Shown: positions 54,590 through 62,569, counted from the first letter of the stretch. The stretch is DNA of 64,000 bases from Rhodohalobacter sulfatireducens (GCF_022012475.1 NZ_JAKLWS010000009.1:86143-150142); one strand, 5' to 3'. Numbers and translations: made by a program. Notes: generated by a model not told the origin, from the letters alone.

Positions 54590-55300
54590 CTATGATTTCT
54601 GATTGGTTTGTGTGCCCAAATCCGAACTCCTTACCCCTTTTACTAATAGCCAAAGTGTAAATGAAATCTCTCCAACTACCGCTGTAATGGTAACAATAAT
54701 CGTGTAGATATCCGTATGTGCCGGAACCAAAAAACTACCAAAAGACTCAATCAGGTATCCAAAAGCGGCAATTCCAAGTAACCACCCAAGTACTTTTGGA
54801 AACAGCTCGGATTTGATGACCAGGTATCCCAAAATCAGTAGATGAACCCCAAAAAATGCACCAGCAACCAGGTAACCGGCTGAGTGAAGGTCCAAAAATA
54901 ACAGAGAAAGAGTTTCCGGTTGAGATACCAGGTATGCCTCATCCAAGACTGCCAGTGCCGCATAGTGATTCAGCATATTCAGGCTTGCAATCGCCGGGTG
55001 GGCTATCAGCCTGAAAGCAGCCGCCATCATGGAAAGTGTTTTGCTGACCGGTTTCAAGATCACATATAATAAAACGGCAACAATCGCATCAAACAGAAAT
55101 GCAAATAGATCGCTCGCCAATCCCAGGCGGAAGAGTCCTTCAGAGGCCAGGATATTTTGGGCAGTTGTCGATGGGTCACCCGGAACTAATACTCCTGTTC
55201 TGACATATCCCTCGGCAAAGCCGGCACATATAAAAATGAGCAGGTAGAAAACACCTGCAATTCTTGCTTTTGATTTTATTGATTCCATCCTCTCCCCCAT
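54590..55300 (-). CDS. DUF4386-domain membrane protein
   Basis: A 236-residue protein with six hydrophobic segments. MESIKSKARIAGVFYLLIFICAGFAEGYVRTGVLVPGD, FRLGLASDLFAFLFDAIVAVLLYVILKPVSK and FGVHLLILGYLVIKSELFPKVLGWLLGIAAFGYLIES match the DUF4386 family. Function unknown. The ATG at 55300 shares one base with the stop of the upstream oxidoreductase gene (TAATG), so they are translationally coupled; an ATG at 55288 is an alternative start. Confidence 0.88.
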   Translation of the reverse strand: MGERMESIKSKARIAGVFYLLIFICAGFAEGYVRTGVLVPGDPSTTAQNILASEGLFRLGLASDLFAFLFDAIVAVLLYVILKPVSKTLSMMAAAFRLIAHPAIASLNMLNHYAALAVLDEAYLVSQPETLSLLFLDLHSAGYLVAGAFFGVHLLILGYLVIKSELFPKVLGWLLGIAAFGYLIESFGSFLVPAHTDIYTIIVTITAVVGEISFTLWLLVKGVRSSDLGTQTNQKS

Positions 55301-56265
55301 TATTGATTTACATTGATAACCACATTCCCGGTCTTGTGCCCGCTTTCTACATATGAATGAGCTTCTGAAATCTCCTCAAAGGGATATTCCCTGTCGATAT
55401 ACGGTTTTATTGTTCCCTCTTCGATCAATCCCCTTATAAAATGAAGATCTTTCTGCTTCTCCTCTGTTTTTCTCATCCCCGTTAAAGTAAGTTTGGCTTT
55501 TGGGGAGGTAAACGAAGTTCGAAGCATATCAAATTGGATGGTAGCGCTCATCACCGTAGTGAGATAGATACCGTGCCCCCTCAATGCACTCTTTGATTTA
55601 GAGAATGAACTCTTACCAACGGCATCAAAAATAATGTCCCATTTCTCACCGGATTTTGTGAAATCCTCTTTTTTGTAGTCGATCACCCGGTCTGCTCCCA
55701 GTGATTGAACCATCTCCACATTCTTCGTGCTGCAAACCCCGGTCACCTCAGCGCCATAATATTTTGCAAGCAGAATGCCATAACTACCTACCGAACCGGA
55801 TGCTCCATTCACTAAAACCTTGTCACCTTTTTTGATTGAACCTGTGTCCCTCAGAAACGGTAACGCTGTTAAAACCCCGTAAGGAATGGCCGCTGCTTCT
55901 TTGAAACTCAGGTTTTCAGGTATTTTGGCAATTACAGTATTTTCTTTAACTACAAGATATTCCGCATAGGTTCCCTCTGCTTCCCCGAAAATTCTGTCAC
56001 CGGTTTTAAAAGATGTTATTCGCTTCCCAACCTTTTCCACGATACCCGAAAACTCTGTTCCCAATATTGGATTTTTTGGGTTGCGAATACCGGTATAAAG
56101 CCGTGCAGCTAAAGCTTTACCGCCTCGAAATGTGGAATCTACAGATGTAACTGTCGTTGCAAATACTTTTACAAGGATATCATCCTGATTTGGAGACGGT
56201 TTTTCGGTTTCAACAACCTTCAGAACTTCTGGTCCGCCATACGTTTTATATTGAATCGATTTCAT
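55300..56265 (-). CDS. Zinc-lacking medium-chain NAD(P)-dependent oxidoreductase (quinone-oxidoreductase type)
   Basis: A 321-residue MDR enzyme: N-terminal GroES-like domain (MKSIQYKTYGGPEVLKVVETEKP, LGTEFSGIVEKVG, GDRIFGEAEG), then the nucleotide-binding Rossmann domain with VLVNGASGSVGSYGILLAKYYGAEVTGVC. The usual zinc-ligand Cys is missing, as in quinone-oxidoreductase-type members that reduce enones or quinones with NADPH. Translationally coupled to the DUF4386 gene. The physiological substrate is unknown. Confidence 0.9.
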   Translation of the reverse strand: MKSIQYKTYGGPEVLKVVETEKPSPNQDDILVKVFATTVTSVDSTFRGGKALAARLYTGIRNPKNPILGTEFSGIVEKVGKRITSFKTGDRIFGEAEGTYAEYLVVKENTVIAKIPENLSFKEAAAIPYGVLTALPFLRDTGSIKKGDKVLVNGASGSVGSYGILLAKYYGAEVTGVCSTKNVEMVQSLGADRVIDYKKEDFTKSGEKWDIIFDAVGKSSFSKSKSALRGHGIYLTTVMSATIQFDMLRTSFTSPKAKLTLTGMRKTEEKQKDLHFIRGLIEEGTIKPYIDREYPFEEISEAHSYVESGHKTGNVVINVNQ

Positions 56266-56483
56266 CCCCTTTTCTTTTTATAATTGATGTAATTTAGATT
56301 AGTCCGCAGATACGTACGGAGTATTTTACATTTAGATTCTTTATAAAACCAATTTAAACCAAAAATTTTCGTTCAATATAGAGGCGATATCAAGAGATCA
56401 CTAAGCGATTATATTCTCGAGTTTAACGAGAAGCTCAAAAACCTTTCGTATTTTACAATAATGAACCAAACAATTGAGATTCC

Positions 56484-57299
56484 ATGGATGCACTCATCGC
56501 CACATTAGAACAAACGCAAATCCTGGCCATGCTCGGCGTGATGGTTTTGCTCTTTGCCTGGGAATCATTTCACCCTTTTTATCACTATTTCGTAGGCAAG
56601 GGAAAGGGCCGCGGGAAACATGTTTTTCGAAATTTGGTGATGGGAATCATCAACGCACTGATCGGCAGCCTGATTTTTGCTGCACTCTGGCTGGCTGTCT
56701 CCGTTTGGGCGGATGAAGCCCGTTTTGGTGTGATGCACTGGCTGCAGGATTGGCTTGCCCTCCCCCTCTGGGCTCACGCAATTGGAGCCGTTCTCCTGTT
56801 TGATGCCTGGATGTACACTTGGCATCGCATCAATCATGAGGTGCCGTTTTTCTGGCGATTTCATAAAGTCCACCACTCCGATAACAAGATGGACGTTACC
56901 ACCGCCAGCCGTTTTCATTTCGGGGAGATCTTCTTCTCCGGGATTTTCCGAATTCTCATTATCGCCCTGTTTGGAATCTACTTTTGGGAATTGGTCCTCT
57001 ATGAAATTGTGATGTTTACCGTTGTTCAATTCCATCATGCAAATATTGGTTTGTCTCACAAGATCGATCGAATGCTTCGGGCGGTTATTGTTACACCGGA
57101 TATGCATCGCGTACATCACTCCCGCTGGCAACCTGAGACCGATTCTAACTACAGCTCCCTCTTCTCATTTTGGGATCGAATCGCCAGAACGTTTCGACTC
57201 CGGGAAAAACCGGAAGAGATTGAGTTGGGGCTCGATGAATATGATGAGGAGAAAGACCAAACCGTTGGCGGGATGCTGAAGACACCGCTCAAGAAATAG
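56484..57299 (+). CDS. Sterol desaturase/fatty-acid hydroxylase family membrane protein
   Basis: A 271-residue di-iron membrane enzyme of the fatty-acid hydroxylase superfamily. Histidine boxes: WHRINHE (HxxxH), FHKVHHSDNKMD (HxxHH), and MHRVHHSRWQPETDSNY near the C-terminus. Four to five helices precede and separate them. Members hydroxylate or desaturate sterols, fatty acids or carotenoids (for example, CrtZ-like); the bacterial orthologues of this length have no assigned substrate. Single gene. Confidence 0.9.
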   Translation: MDALIATLEQTQILAMLGVMVLLFAWESFHPFYHYFVGKGKGRGKHVFRNLVMGIINALIGSLIFAALWLAVSVWADEARFGVMHWLQDWLALPLWAHAIGAVLLFDAWMYTWHRINHEVPFFWRFHKVHHSDNKMDVTTASRFHFGEIFFSGIFRILIIALFGIYFWELVLYEIVMFTVVQFHHANIGLSHKIDRMLRAVIVTPDMHRVHHSRWQPETDSNYSSLFSFWDRIARTFRLREKPEEIELGLDEYDEEKDQTVGGMLKTPLKK

Positions 57300-57632
57300 A
57301 AAAAGAGTCTTGAATAGACATGCCATCCAAGATTCTCGCTGAGATGCGCTGAGTTAGTCGCAGTGTTTCGCAGAGTTTTCTCAGCGAAACTTGGCGATTC
57401 ATCTGCGAAAATCTGCGAGAGAACAGTCAGGTTTTTAAACTATAAAACCACACTGTCGGCCGGAGATTAAATCAAACTACAGATCTCTTTTTGTATTTAG
57501 GATCGTATCGCAACACATTTTACCTCAAAAAAATCTAAACTGATTTGATTTAAAGTCGACGAATGATTTTCTAATTCCTTCAAAATTATCGTTATTTCTC
57601 TTCGAAACGAATCATCATTAAAACACTTAAGC
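57300..57632. other. Intergenic region with CTCAGCGAAACT-type repeat
   Basis: About 330 bp without a gene. 57335-57425 is a low-complexity block of GCTGAGATGCGCTGAG, TCGCAGTGTTTCGCAGAG, CTCAGCGAAACTTGGCG and CTGCGAAAATCTGCGAGAG, a repeat type widely seen in Bacteroidota-like spacers. The remaining bases are AT-rich and precede the lipoprotein gene. Confidence 0.55.
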
Positions 57633-58046
57633 ATGAAAAATCTCTTTTTAATACTCTTCGCATTCCTATTGTTTACAAACTGTTCCAATTCTGATGCGGC
57701 TGAAAACAACACTCCCAACAACAACGAAGTACAAGAAATGTCAGAACAATTACGCCACGTGGTTATGTTTAAGTTTAAAGATTCAGCGACCGAAGCTGAT
57801 ATTAAAGAGGTAGAAGACGCTTTTTTAGCATTGCCCTCAAAGATTGAGACCATTAAAGCGTTCGAATGGGGATTGAATAACAGCCCAGAAGGTTTAAATA
57901 AAGGATTTACGCACTGCTTTATTCTCACGTTTGACAGTGAAGAGGGACGAGCCACCTATCTACCCCACCCGGCTCATAAAGAGTTTGGTGAGATACTGCA
58001 GCCACACCTGGAAGATGTAATGGTGGTGGATTATTGGGCTAAGTAG
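57633..58046 (+). CDS. Dabb (stress-responsive A/B barrel) lipoprotein
   Basis: A 137-residue lipoprotein: signal MKNLFLILFAFLLFTNC (Cys at 17), linker rich in Asn, then a dimeric alpha/beta-barrel domain: LRHVVMFKFKDSATEADIKEVEDAFLAL, TIKAFEWGLNNSPEGLNKGFTHCFILTF and HPAHKEFGEILQPHLEDVMVVDYW. Dabb proteins often bind small organic molecules; exported versions are frequent in marine Bacteroidota. Function not known. Last ordinary chromosomal gene before the cassette region. Confidence 0.88.
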   Translation: MKNLFLILFAFLLFTNCSNSDAAENNTPNNNEVQEMSEQLRHVVMFKFKDSATEADIKEVEDAFLALPSKIETIKAFEWGLNNSPEGLNKGFTHCFILTFDSEEGRATYLPHPAHKEFGEILQPHLEDVMVVDYWAK

Positions 58047-58086
58047 ATAGTAGATCCTTTATTCAACTCTTAATATCCCATGACCG

Positions 58087-58144
58087 ATTAAATATTAATC
58101 GGCGGATTAATCGGACATTTTTCATCTGGAATTAAATATTAATC
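58087..58144. repeat. Direct repeat of a 14-bp AT-rich palindromic motif
   Basis: ATTAAATATTAATC occurs at 58087-58100 and again at 58131-58144, 44 bp apart. The first is followed by GGCGGATTAATCGG, a partial third unit. It lies just upstream of the first cassette boundary, where attI-like or promoter sequence would be expected. Confidence 0.55.
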
Positions 58145-58319
58145 CTGCAGAACACCTACTTCATTTGTCCAGATACATATTTTGGATTATTATCAGACAG
58201 AATATCGGGTGATATGTTGTCCGTTAAATACACGTTATGGTGCTTACTTTAAATCACCCCTTATTCAGATCAAGTTCTGTTGATTATCGTTAAACAGAAA
58301 AATTAATTACATTCCAAAT

Positions 58320-58562
58320 ATGAAGACGTTAACGATAAATATACCAAACACTGCAGATGTTGATGACAAAGAGGCAAGAATGTCACTGGCATCCAAATTG
58401 TATGAAAGGGGGAAGCTAACTCTTGGACAAGCGGCTGAACTGGCCGGCTATTCAAAGGAAACTTTCATGGAGCTGCTTTCAGAGTACAATGTTGCTCTGA
58501 TCAATTATCCTGCCGAAGAACTTGACGAAGATATAAAGAATGCCCAACGTCATAGTATCTGA
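58320..58562 (+). CDS. UPF0175-family antitoxin
   Basis: An 80-residue protein whose MSLASKLYERGKLTLGQAAELAGYSKETFMELLSEYNVALINYPAEELDEDI is the UPF0175 pattern, a small helix-turn-helix-like antitoxin paired with DUF3368 PIN toxins. It overlaps the toxin gene by 23 bp, the usual arrangement. Neutralises the toxin and probably represses the operon (family knowledge). It lies in the first visible cassette. Confidence 0.85.
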   Translation: MKTLTINIPNTADVDDKEARMSLASKLYERGKLTLGQAAELAGYSKETFMELLSEYNVALINYPAEELDEDIKNAQRHSI

Positions 58563-58995
58563 CACAAGTTGCCTAATTCTATTCTACAAAATCGGAGAGC
58601 TTGATCTTCTGAATAAGCTTTATGGCAAGCTATATATCACAGATACAGTTTTAAAAGAGTTCAATCAACCGGTTCCAAATTGGATTGAAATTGTACAACT
58701 GAAAACAGATGTAGACAAAGGATTGTCTGGTTATCTGGATGCGGGGGAAGCAACAAGCATTGCACTCGCCTTAGAGCATGAAGGATCGCTTTTAATCATT
58801 GATGAAATCAAAGGGAGAAAAGCAGCGAAAGAAATGGGTATTTCAGTAACCGGTTCGCTTGGTGTGCTAATTGCATCAAAAAATAAAGGCCATCTGAAAA
58901 CTGTAAAACCGATTATTGAGAAAATCCAGAAAACTAATTTTCGGATTTCGGAGAATTTGATTGAACGAGTACTTGATAAGGCAAATGAGTCCTGA
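58540..58995 (+). CDS. DUF3368 PIN-domain toxin
   Basis: A 151-residue PIN-fold nuclease: first acidic residue in VIVSDTSCLILFYK (Asp8), second in ITDTVLKEF, then LDAGEATSIALALE and LLIIDEIKGRKAAKEMGI. These conserved acidic residues coordinate Mg2+ for RNA cleavage in the family. It forms a type II toxin-antitoxin pair with the UPF0175 gene in front. The two genes together fill the cassette that begins at 58235. Confidence 0.88.
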   Translation: MPNVIVSDTSCLILFYKIGELDLLNKLYGKLYITDTVLKEFNQPVPNWIEIVQLKTDVDKGLSGYLDAGEATSIALALEHEGSLLIIDEIKGRKAAKEMGISVTGSLGVLIASKNKGHLKTVKPIIEKIQKTNFRISENLIERVLDKANES

Positions 58996-59010
58996 AGAGG
59001 CTGATACGCA

Positions 59011-59033
59011 GCCATAACCACCAAACCGTTGCC
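59011..59033 (+). other. Degenerate or truncated attC-like site
   Basis: GCCATAAC (59011-59018) is a good R'' box: its reverse complement starts GTTATGG, matching the 5' end of the cassette at 58234 (G then TTATGGTGC). The R' candidate is GTTGCC at 59028. The intervening arms are only about 9 bases, too short for a functional hairpin, so the site looks truncated. Confidence 0.4.
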
Positions 59034-59131
59034 TACCCTCTTCTAAAATTTCGATGTAAAACTACATTTCATTCATCAGTTGCAAAAAATACGCCATTGA
59101 CGTACTTTTCTAAAAAAGTAACCGTTACTGA

Positions 59132-59449
59132 ATGGAATTCTTTGAAACTTCTGTTTTTACGAAACTGATTCAGAAACTTATCAGTGATAAAGAATATCAC
59201 CTGCTCCAATTGCAATTATCGGTTCGGCCTGAGTCCGGAGACATTATTAAAGGAAGTGGCGGAATTCGAAAAATCAGATGGGCCGGGTCAGGGCGTGGGA
59301 AGCGAGGTGGAATTCGGGTGATTTATTATTTCTTCACCGAAGATGAACAAATTTATATGCTGTATGCATATCCAAAGAGCAAAAAAGACGATCTCACTGC
59401 AGATCAATTGAAGCAACTGAAACAACTGGTTGAGGAACAACTGTCATGA
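59132..59449 (+). CDS. HigB-type (RelE superfamily) toxin
   Basis: A 105-residue RelE/HigB2-like ribosome-dependent mRNA endonuclease: FFETSVFTKLIQKLISDKEYHLLQ, then the basic core GGIRKIRWAGSGRGKRGGIRVIYYFFTEDEQIYMLYAYPKSKKDDLT. The lysine/arginine-rich core is the active face. Gene order toxin first, antitoxin second, with a four-base overlap, is that of higBA. Second cassette of the array. Confidence 0.9.
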   Translation: MEFFETSVFTKLIQKLISDKEYHLLQLQLSVRPESGDIIKGSGGIRKIRWAGSGRGKRGGIRVIYYFFTEDEQIYMLYAYPKSKKDDLTADQLKQLKQLVEEQLS

Positions 59450-59733
59450 ATGATGAAATGTTTAATGAATTACTGGAAAGCGTAAAGCAGGCCGGAGAGA
59501 TTAGGAAAGGCAAGCGTAAGCCATCAAGGTATGCTACGATTGAAGAACCTGATGTCGTGGCTATCCGGGAAAAGTACGATATGACTCAACAGGAATTCTC
59601 TTCTTTGCTAGGAATAAGCGTTGGTACTCTGAGAAATTGGGAACAAGGAAGGCGTAAACCACAGGGTCCGGCTAAAGTACTTTTGAAGATCGCGGAAAAG
59701 AGACCAAAAGCAATTTTGGAGTCATTGTCATAA
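59446..59733 (+). CDS. HigA/NadS-type antitoxin
   Basis: A 95-residue antitoxin with an XRE-type helix-turn-helix: VVAIREKYDMTQQEFSSLLGISVGTLRNWEQGRRKPQGPAKVLLKIAEKRPKAILES. The N-terminal basic linker KQAGEIRKGKRKPSRYATIEEPD resembles NadS-type antitoxins. It should neutralise the neighbouring toxin and repress the pair's promoter. Overlap with the toxin gene is ATGA. Confidence 0.9.
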   Translation: MNDEMFNELLESVKQAGEIRKGKRKPSRYATIEEPDVVAIREKYDMTQQEFSSLLGISVGTLRNWEQGRRKPQGPAKVLLKIAEKRPKAILESLS

Positions 59734-59743
59734 GCTGACCGTC

Positions 59744-59831
59744 AAATAACCAGCGGCTCAAGCGGACGAATTCGAGGTTTCGGGCTTTGGGCAATTAGTC
59801 GCCTCGCCGCTTAGCCGCCAAGCCGTTAGGT
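59744..59831 (+). other. attC recombination site (cassette of higBA)
   Basis: R'' AAATAAC (59744-59750), R' GTTAGGT (59825-59831). Left arm GCGGCTCAAGCGGACGA pairs with the right arm read in reverse, GCGGCTAAGCGGCGA, leaving a C and an A unpaired, the extrahelical bases expected of attC. Length 88 bp. Recombination point is between G59825 and T59826. Confidence 0.78.
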
Positions 59832-59888
59832 CCCTTCTTATTTCTATTAAATGCAACTACTTGAAGTAACCCTCCGTATTTTCTAGAA

Positions 59889-60677
59889 ATGGATATTAAT
59901 AGAAAGAAATTGAAGAAAATAGCTGCACTTCTATGTGTTGGATTTTTGGCTTATCTAGCTATAGAGATAGGTAGAAATTTCTATTTGATCTATCCTTATA
60001 CTCACTTCGATTATCACCACGAGTACCATCGCTATTCCGTTTATTCAGACCAAAATATTGATCGAAAAACAATAGAAATTCTAGATAATGTAACTCAACG
60101 ATTAAATGAGCTCGACATAGATATTCCTGAAAGAACATTTAAAATCTTTATCTGCAATACACCAACTCTTTTTACAAAATTTGCGAAAATGGCGGGCAAA
60201 CCTGCCCGGAGCCAAGGCATCAATATCCAGCCATTATATTATACGTTCACCAATTCAAAATATATTGAAGAGGTAAGGGATGAGTATCATCATATTTATC
60301 CCCATTCACTTTTCCAGGGAGATCAGGCTCATATAATTACTCATGAGCTTATTCATGAGTTAATTGCTCTGAAAGTCGGATTTATATATTCGCGTTCGTT
60401 ACCAAATTGGAAGGTTGAAGGATATGCTGAATACTACGCCTCACATCTAAGTCGAAAAACAGATTCTACCTATAGTTTTAAGTCCCAAGTAATGAAATAT
60501 TACAGTGGACAATTTAACCAATTAAGTCCCGGCCATTATCATTATCTTCAATCTCTAATTTTTGTTGAATATTTGATTTCTGAAAGAGAACTTACCTTTC
60601 AAGAATTGTTTAACAATGAACTTACTTCTGAAGATGTTGAAGAAGATTTATCAAAATGGCATCTCGATAATATTTGA
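59889..60677 (+). CDS. Membrane-anchored HExxH metalloprotease-like protein
   Basis: A 262-residue protein: one N-terminal helix (ALLCVGFLAYLAIEIGRNFYL), then a soluble domain. HIITHELIHELIALKVGF carries an HExxH zinc motif (HELIH, near residue 155) and WKVEGYAEYYASHL, about 25 residues later, supplies a plausible third Glu ligand, as in gluzincin (MA clan) peptidases. No family was recognised. The gene fills a cassette whose 5' end TTAGGTCC matches a downstream R'' box ACCTAAC at 60700. Substrate unknown. Confidence 0.7.
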   Translation: MDINRKKLKKIAALLCVGFLAYLAIEIGRNFYLIYPYTHFDYHHEYHRYSVYSDQNIDRKTIEILDNVTQRLNELDIDIPERTFKIFICNTPTLFTKFAKMAGKPARSQGINIQPLYYTFTNSKYIEEVRDEYHHIYPHSLFQGDQAHIITHELIHELIALKVGFIYSRSLPNWKVEGYAEYYASHLSRKTDSTYSFKSQVMKYYSGQFNQLSPGHYHYLQSLIFVEYLISERELTFQELFNNELTSEDVEEDLSKWHLDNI

Positions 60678-60696
60678 TATATAACGATCTTTCAGG

Positions 60697-60706
60697 GTAC
60701 CTAACC
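60697..60706 (+). other. attC R'' box of the metalloprotease cassette
   Basis: GGTACCTAAC; reverse complement GTTAGGTACC shares GTTAGGT with the 5' boundary of its cassette at 59825. The rest of this attC cannot be delimited because the following 550 bp are unusual. Confidence 0.5.
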
Positions 60707-61259
60707 TATATATGGCCTCCAATGTCAATAGGCTATAGCATTTTCTGGCAAGAAATATCCTTCCTCGCCTACACAATTTCGATACCCTTTCCTGTGCAGG
60801 TGTACTACGCCAAAGGCGTCCCTTGCGGGGCAAGCAGTATTCAACGATGGTTTGCAGCATCATGACTGCACCAAACACATATAGAAGCTCAACGACCAAC
60901 GGTCAGCCAGAAAGCCGATGCTAGTCGGTCCTGCACTTTGCGGGACGGCTATAGAATATATTGCGTACCCTGAACCCGGATGATCAAGCGCGGGGCTATG
61001 GCAGTAAGGAATCACCATTCCAGTTATGGAGCATCTCGGAGCAGGGGCAGTACATGCCGATGGTTCTGGCAACCAAGTCCACATGCCAGGTATCGAAAAA
61101 TCCAGGGGCCGCTGCCGTCTCCAATCAAGCGGTGCGAGCTGGGCGTTATGGCCTGGCCAACCGGGATATTGATCTGCGGTGCAGTCATAAGGAATAGGCT
61201 GGACGAAAGGCTCTTACCATAGGGCTTAGTTATACGTCGGGCTGGCGGCAGCTCCCCAT
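60707..61259. other. GC-rich structured non-coding segment
   Basis: About 550 bp, clearly more GC-rich than the AT-rich cassettes beside it and with no convincing gene. Several small hairpins are visible: ACGCCAAAGGCGT, CTTGCGGGGCAAG, GTCCTGCACTTTGCGGGAC. It lies directly downstream of an IS110-family transposase, where IS1111-type elements carry their long non-coding end with a bridge RNA, so part may belong to the element. No boundary could be fixed. A remnant of an attC or of another insertion is possible. Confidence 0.4.
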
Positions 61260-62400
61260 TTATACTTTTGCGGTTTTTTTAGACATCATCGAATTGGTTA
61301 GAAATTTGGACTCATTGAACGGTTCCCGCCGCTTGAGCATATAATACACCGCCACTCCCAGGCGCTTGGCAAGAATGGTCAGAGCCTTTCCTTTTCCGTG
61401 GCGGCTGATCAAACGGTTATAGTATTTTTCGGCCTGTTTATTGCCCCGCAGGTATAACAGGGAGGCTTCCGAAAAGGCCTCCCGAGGAGTCGGGACGCAT
61501 TGCCAATGCGACCGCCGGTGGTTCCATAGTTCTTTCCAGCCGAAGACTTCTGTCCTTTAACCAGCCGCGCATACGAACAAAATTCACCCCGACTGGGAAA
61601 ACGATTCATATCGTGAATCTCATAAAGCATCGTCAAAGCCAGCACATCCCCGACACCCTTGATGCTTTTCAGAAGATGTAGACTCGTAGGGTCGTGTCCT
61701 TTGGCCAAGGCCAGGATCTGCTTGTCCAGTCGTTTGATAATTGGGTCGTAGTGGTCGATCAATTCCAGATCGGTTTTCACGATTAGTTGAACCACGGGGT
61801 CGGGAAAATGCCCAACAATATCTTTGTCCCGGCGATGATGGGGCCTCGATAAGGTTCCCAGTGGATCCAGGTTATACTGCATCGTGGTATTCTGGATGTG
61901 GCTGATCAGTTCGGCCCGTTTGCGTACGAAATGGTTTCGCCGTCGCATCAGGTCGCGGGTGGCTCTCATCTCGGGTGGATACACATAAGCGATGGGAAAG
62001 TTGCCACCCCGCATCAGACGGGCGATCTTCAGCGAGTCGATCCGGTCGTTTTTGGTCTTGACTCCGTGAATGGCCTTCATGTAGAGGGCATGCCCCAGGA
62101 TAAAGTCAATACCCTCTTGCTCACAGAGATCTGCAATCCAATACCAGCAGAAAATACATTCCACACCGACGACAATATCCTCACGGAAAGGGGCTATAGC
62201 TTGCAGGAACCGCTCTGGTTTGCAAGGGATGTTCTTGTGATAAACCTTCTTGCCGTTCTTATCCAGCACGCAGACATACATCGTTCTTGCATGAAGATCA
62301 ATTCCACAGTAATATGAGTGTTGTTTATTATAGACTTTCATGGTTTTCCTCCTTGGATTCATTATGAGTTTTGCAGAACCGTAATTTACGATTCTGGGAG
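61200..62400 (-). mobile_element. IS110-family insertion sequence, boundaries approximate
   Basis: A transposase gene on the opposite strand to all cassettes, more GC-rich than its neighbours. A 23-bp imperfect palindrome (62374-62396, 11-bp arms, one mismatch) lies just before the transposase and may mark the upstream end. IS110 elements lack long terminal inverted repeats, so ends cannot be set from sequence alone. It sits directly beside the attC at 62421-62541. Confidence 0.7.
61260..62341 (-). pseudogene. IS110-family transposase, frameshifted near the C-terminus
   Basis: Start at ATG 62341 (MKVYNKQHSYYCGIDLHAR), preceded by a near-perfect AAGGAGG six bases upstream. DEDD-type motifs: CGIDLHART, VVGVECIF, KTKNDRIDSLKIARL; the serine-containing C-terminal domain reads SYARLVKGQKSSAGKNYG then GGRIGNAS. 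There the frame breaks at the palindrome 61480-61495; a second frame continues AFSEASLLYLRGNKQAEKYYNRLISRHGKGKALTILAKRLGVAVYYML to a TAA at 61260-61262. The element is therefore probably immobile unless the frame is restored or slipped. Confidence 0.82.
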
Positions 62401-62420
62401 GAGGCCATGAATAATATCAA

Positions 62421-62541
62421 GTGCTTCAAGCGGACGCACCTCGCCGTCAGCTGCTCGTTTCGTTTTCTGTCCGACAAATAGTAAAAGGGAAACTGAATTT
62501 ACATTCATGCGTGCGCCGTTTAAACGCTGGGCCGTTATATC
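62421..62541 (+). other. attC recombination site beside the IS element
   Basis: Left arm GTGCTTCAAGCGGACGCAC (62421-62439) pairs with the right arm GTGCGCCGTTTAAACGCTGG (62511-62530) with an unpaired A; the R' box is GTTATATC at 62534, so recombination would fall at G62534/T62535. The expected R'' box with TAAC is missing on the left, where AATAATATC precedes the arm. An IS insertion or decay at that end would explain it. Confidence 0.6.
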
Positions 62542-62569
62542 TTTGTCGTAAATCATTAATTAGATTGAT

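Noticed and set aside
57497..57955. Minus-strand frame opposite the Dabb lipoprotein gene
   Set aside because: Lies antisense to a clear lipoprotein gene and has no domain pattern.
58087..58144. attI site
   Set aside because: Only short AT-rich repeats and no integrase gene; evidence is too weak for a call.
60961..61197. Small GC-rich reading frame (78 residues)
   Set aside because: No start signal, no family resemblance and overlapping frames on both strands; most likely non-coding sequence.
60960..61240. Possible group II intron (structured, near attC, which class C introns favour)
   Set aside because: No reverse-transcriptase frame and no recognisable domain V sequence; only a few short hairpins.
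61480..61495. Programmed frameshift in the transposase
   Set aside because: No slippery heptamer is seen before the break and IS110 transposases are normally one frame; mutation is the simpler explanation.
62413..62484. ATG with strong GGAGG upstream (MNNIKCFKRTHL...)
   Set aside because: The frame runs through the attC arms and ends after 24 codons; it is a by-product of the palindrome.
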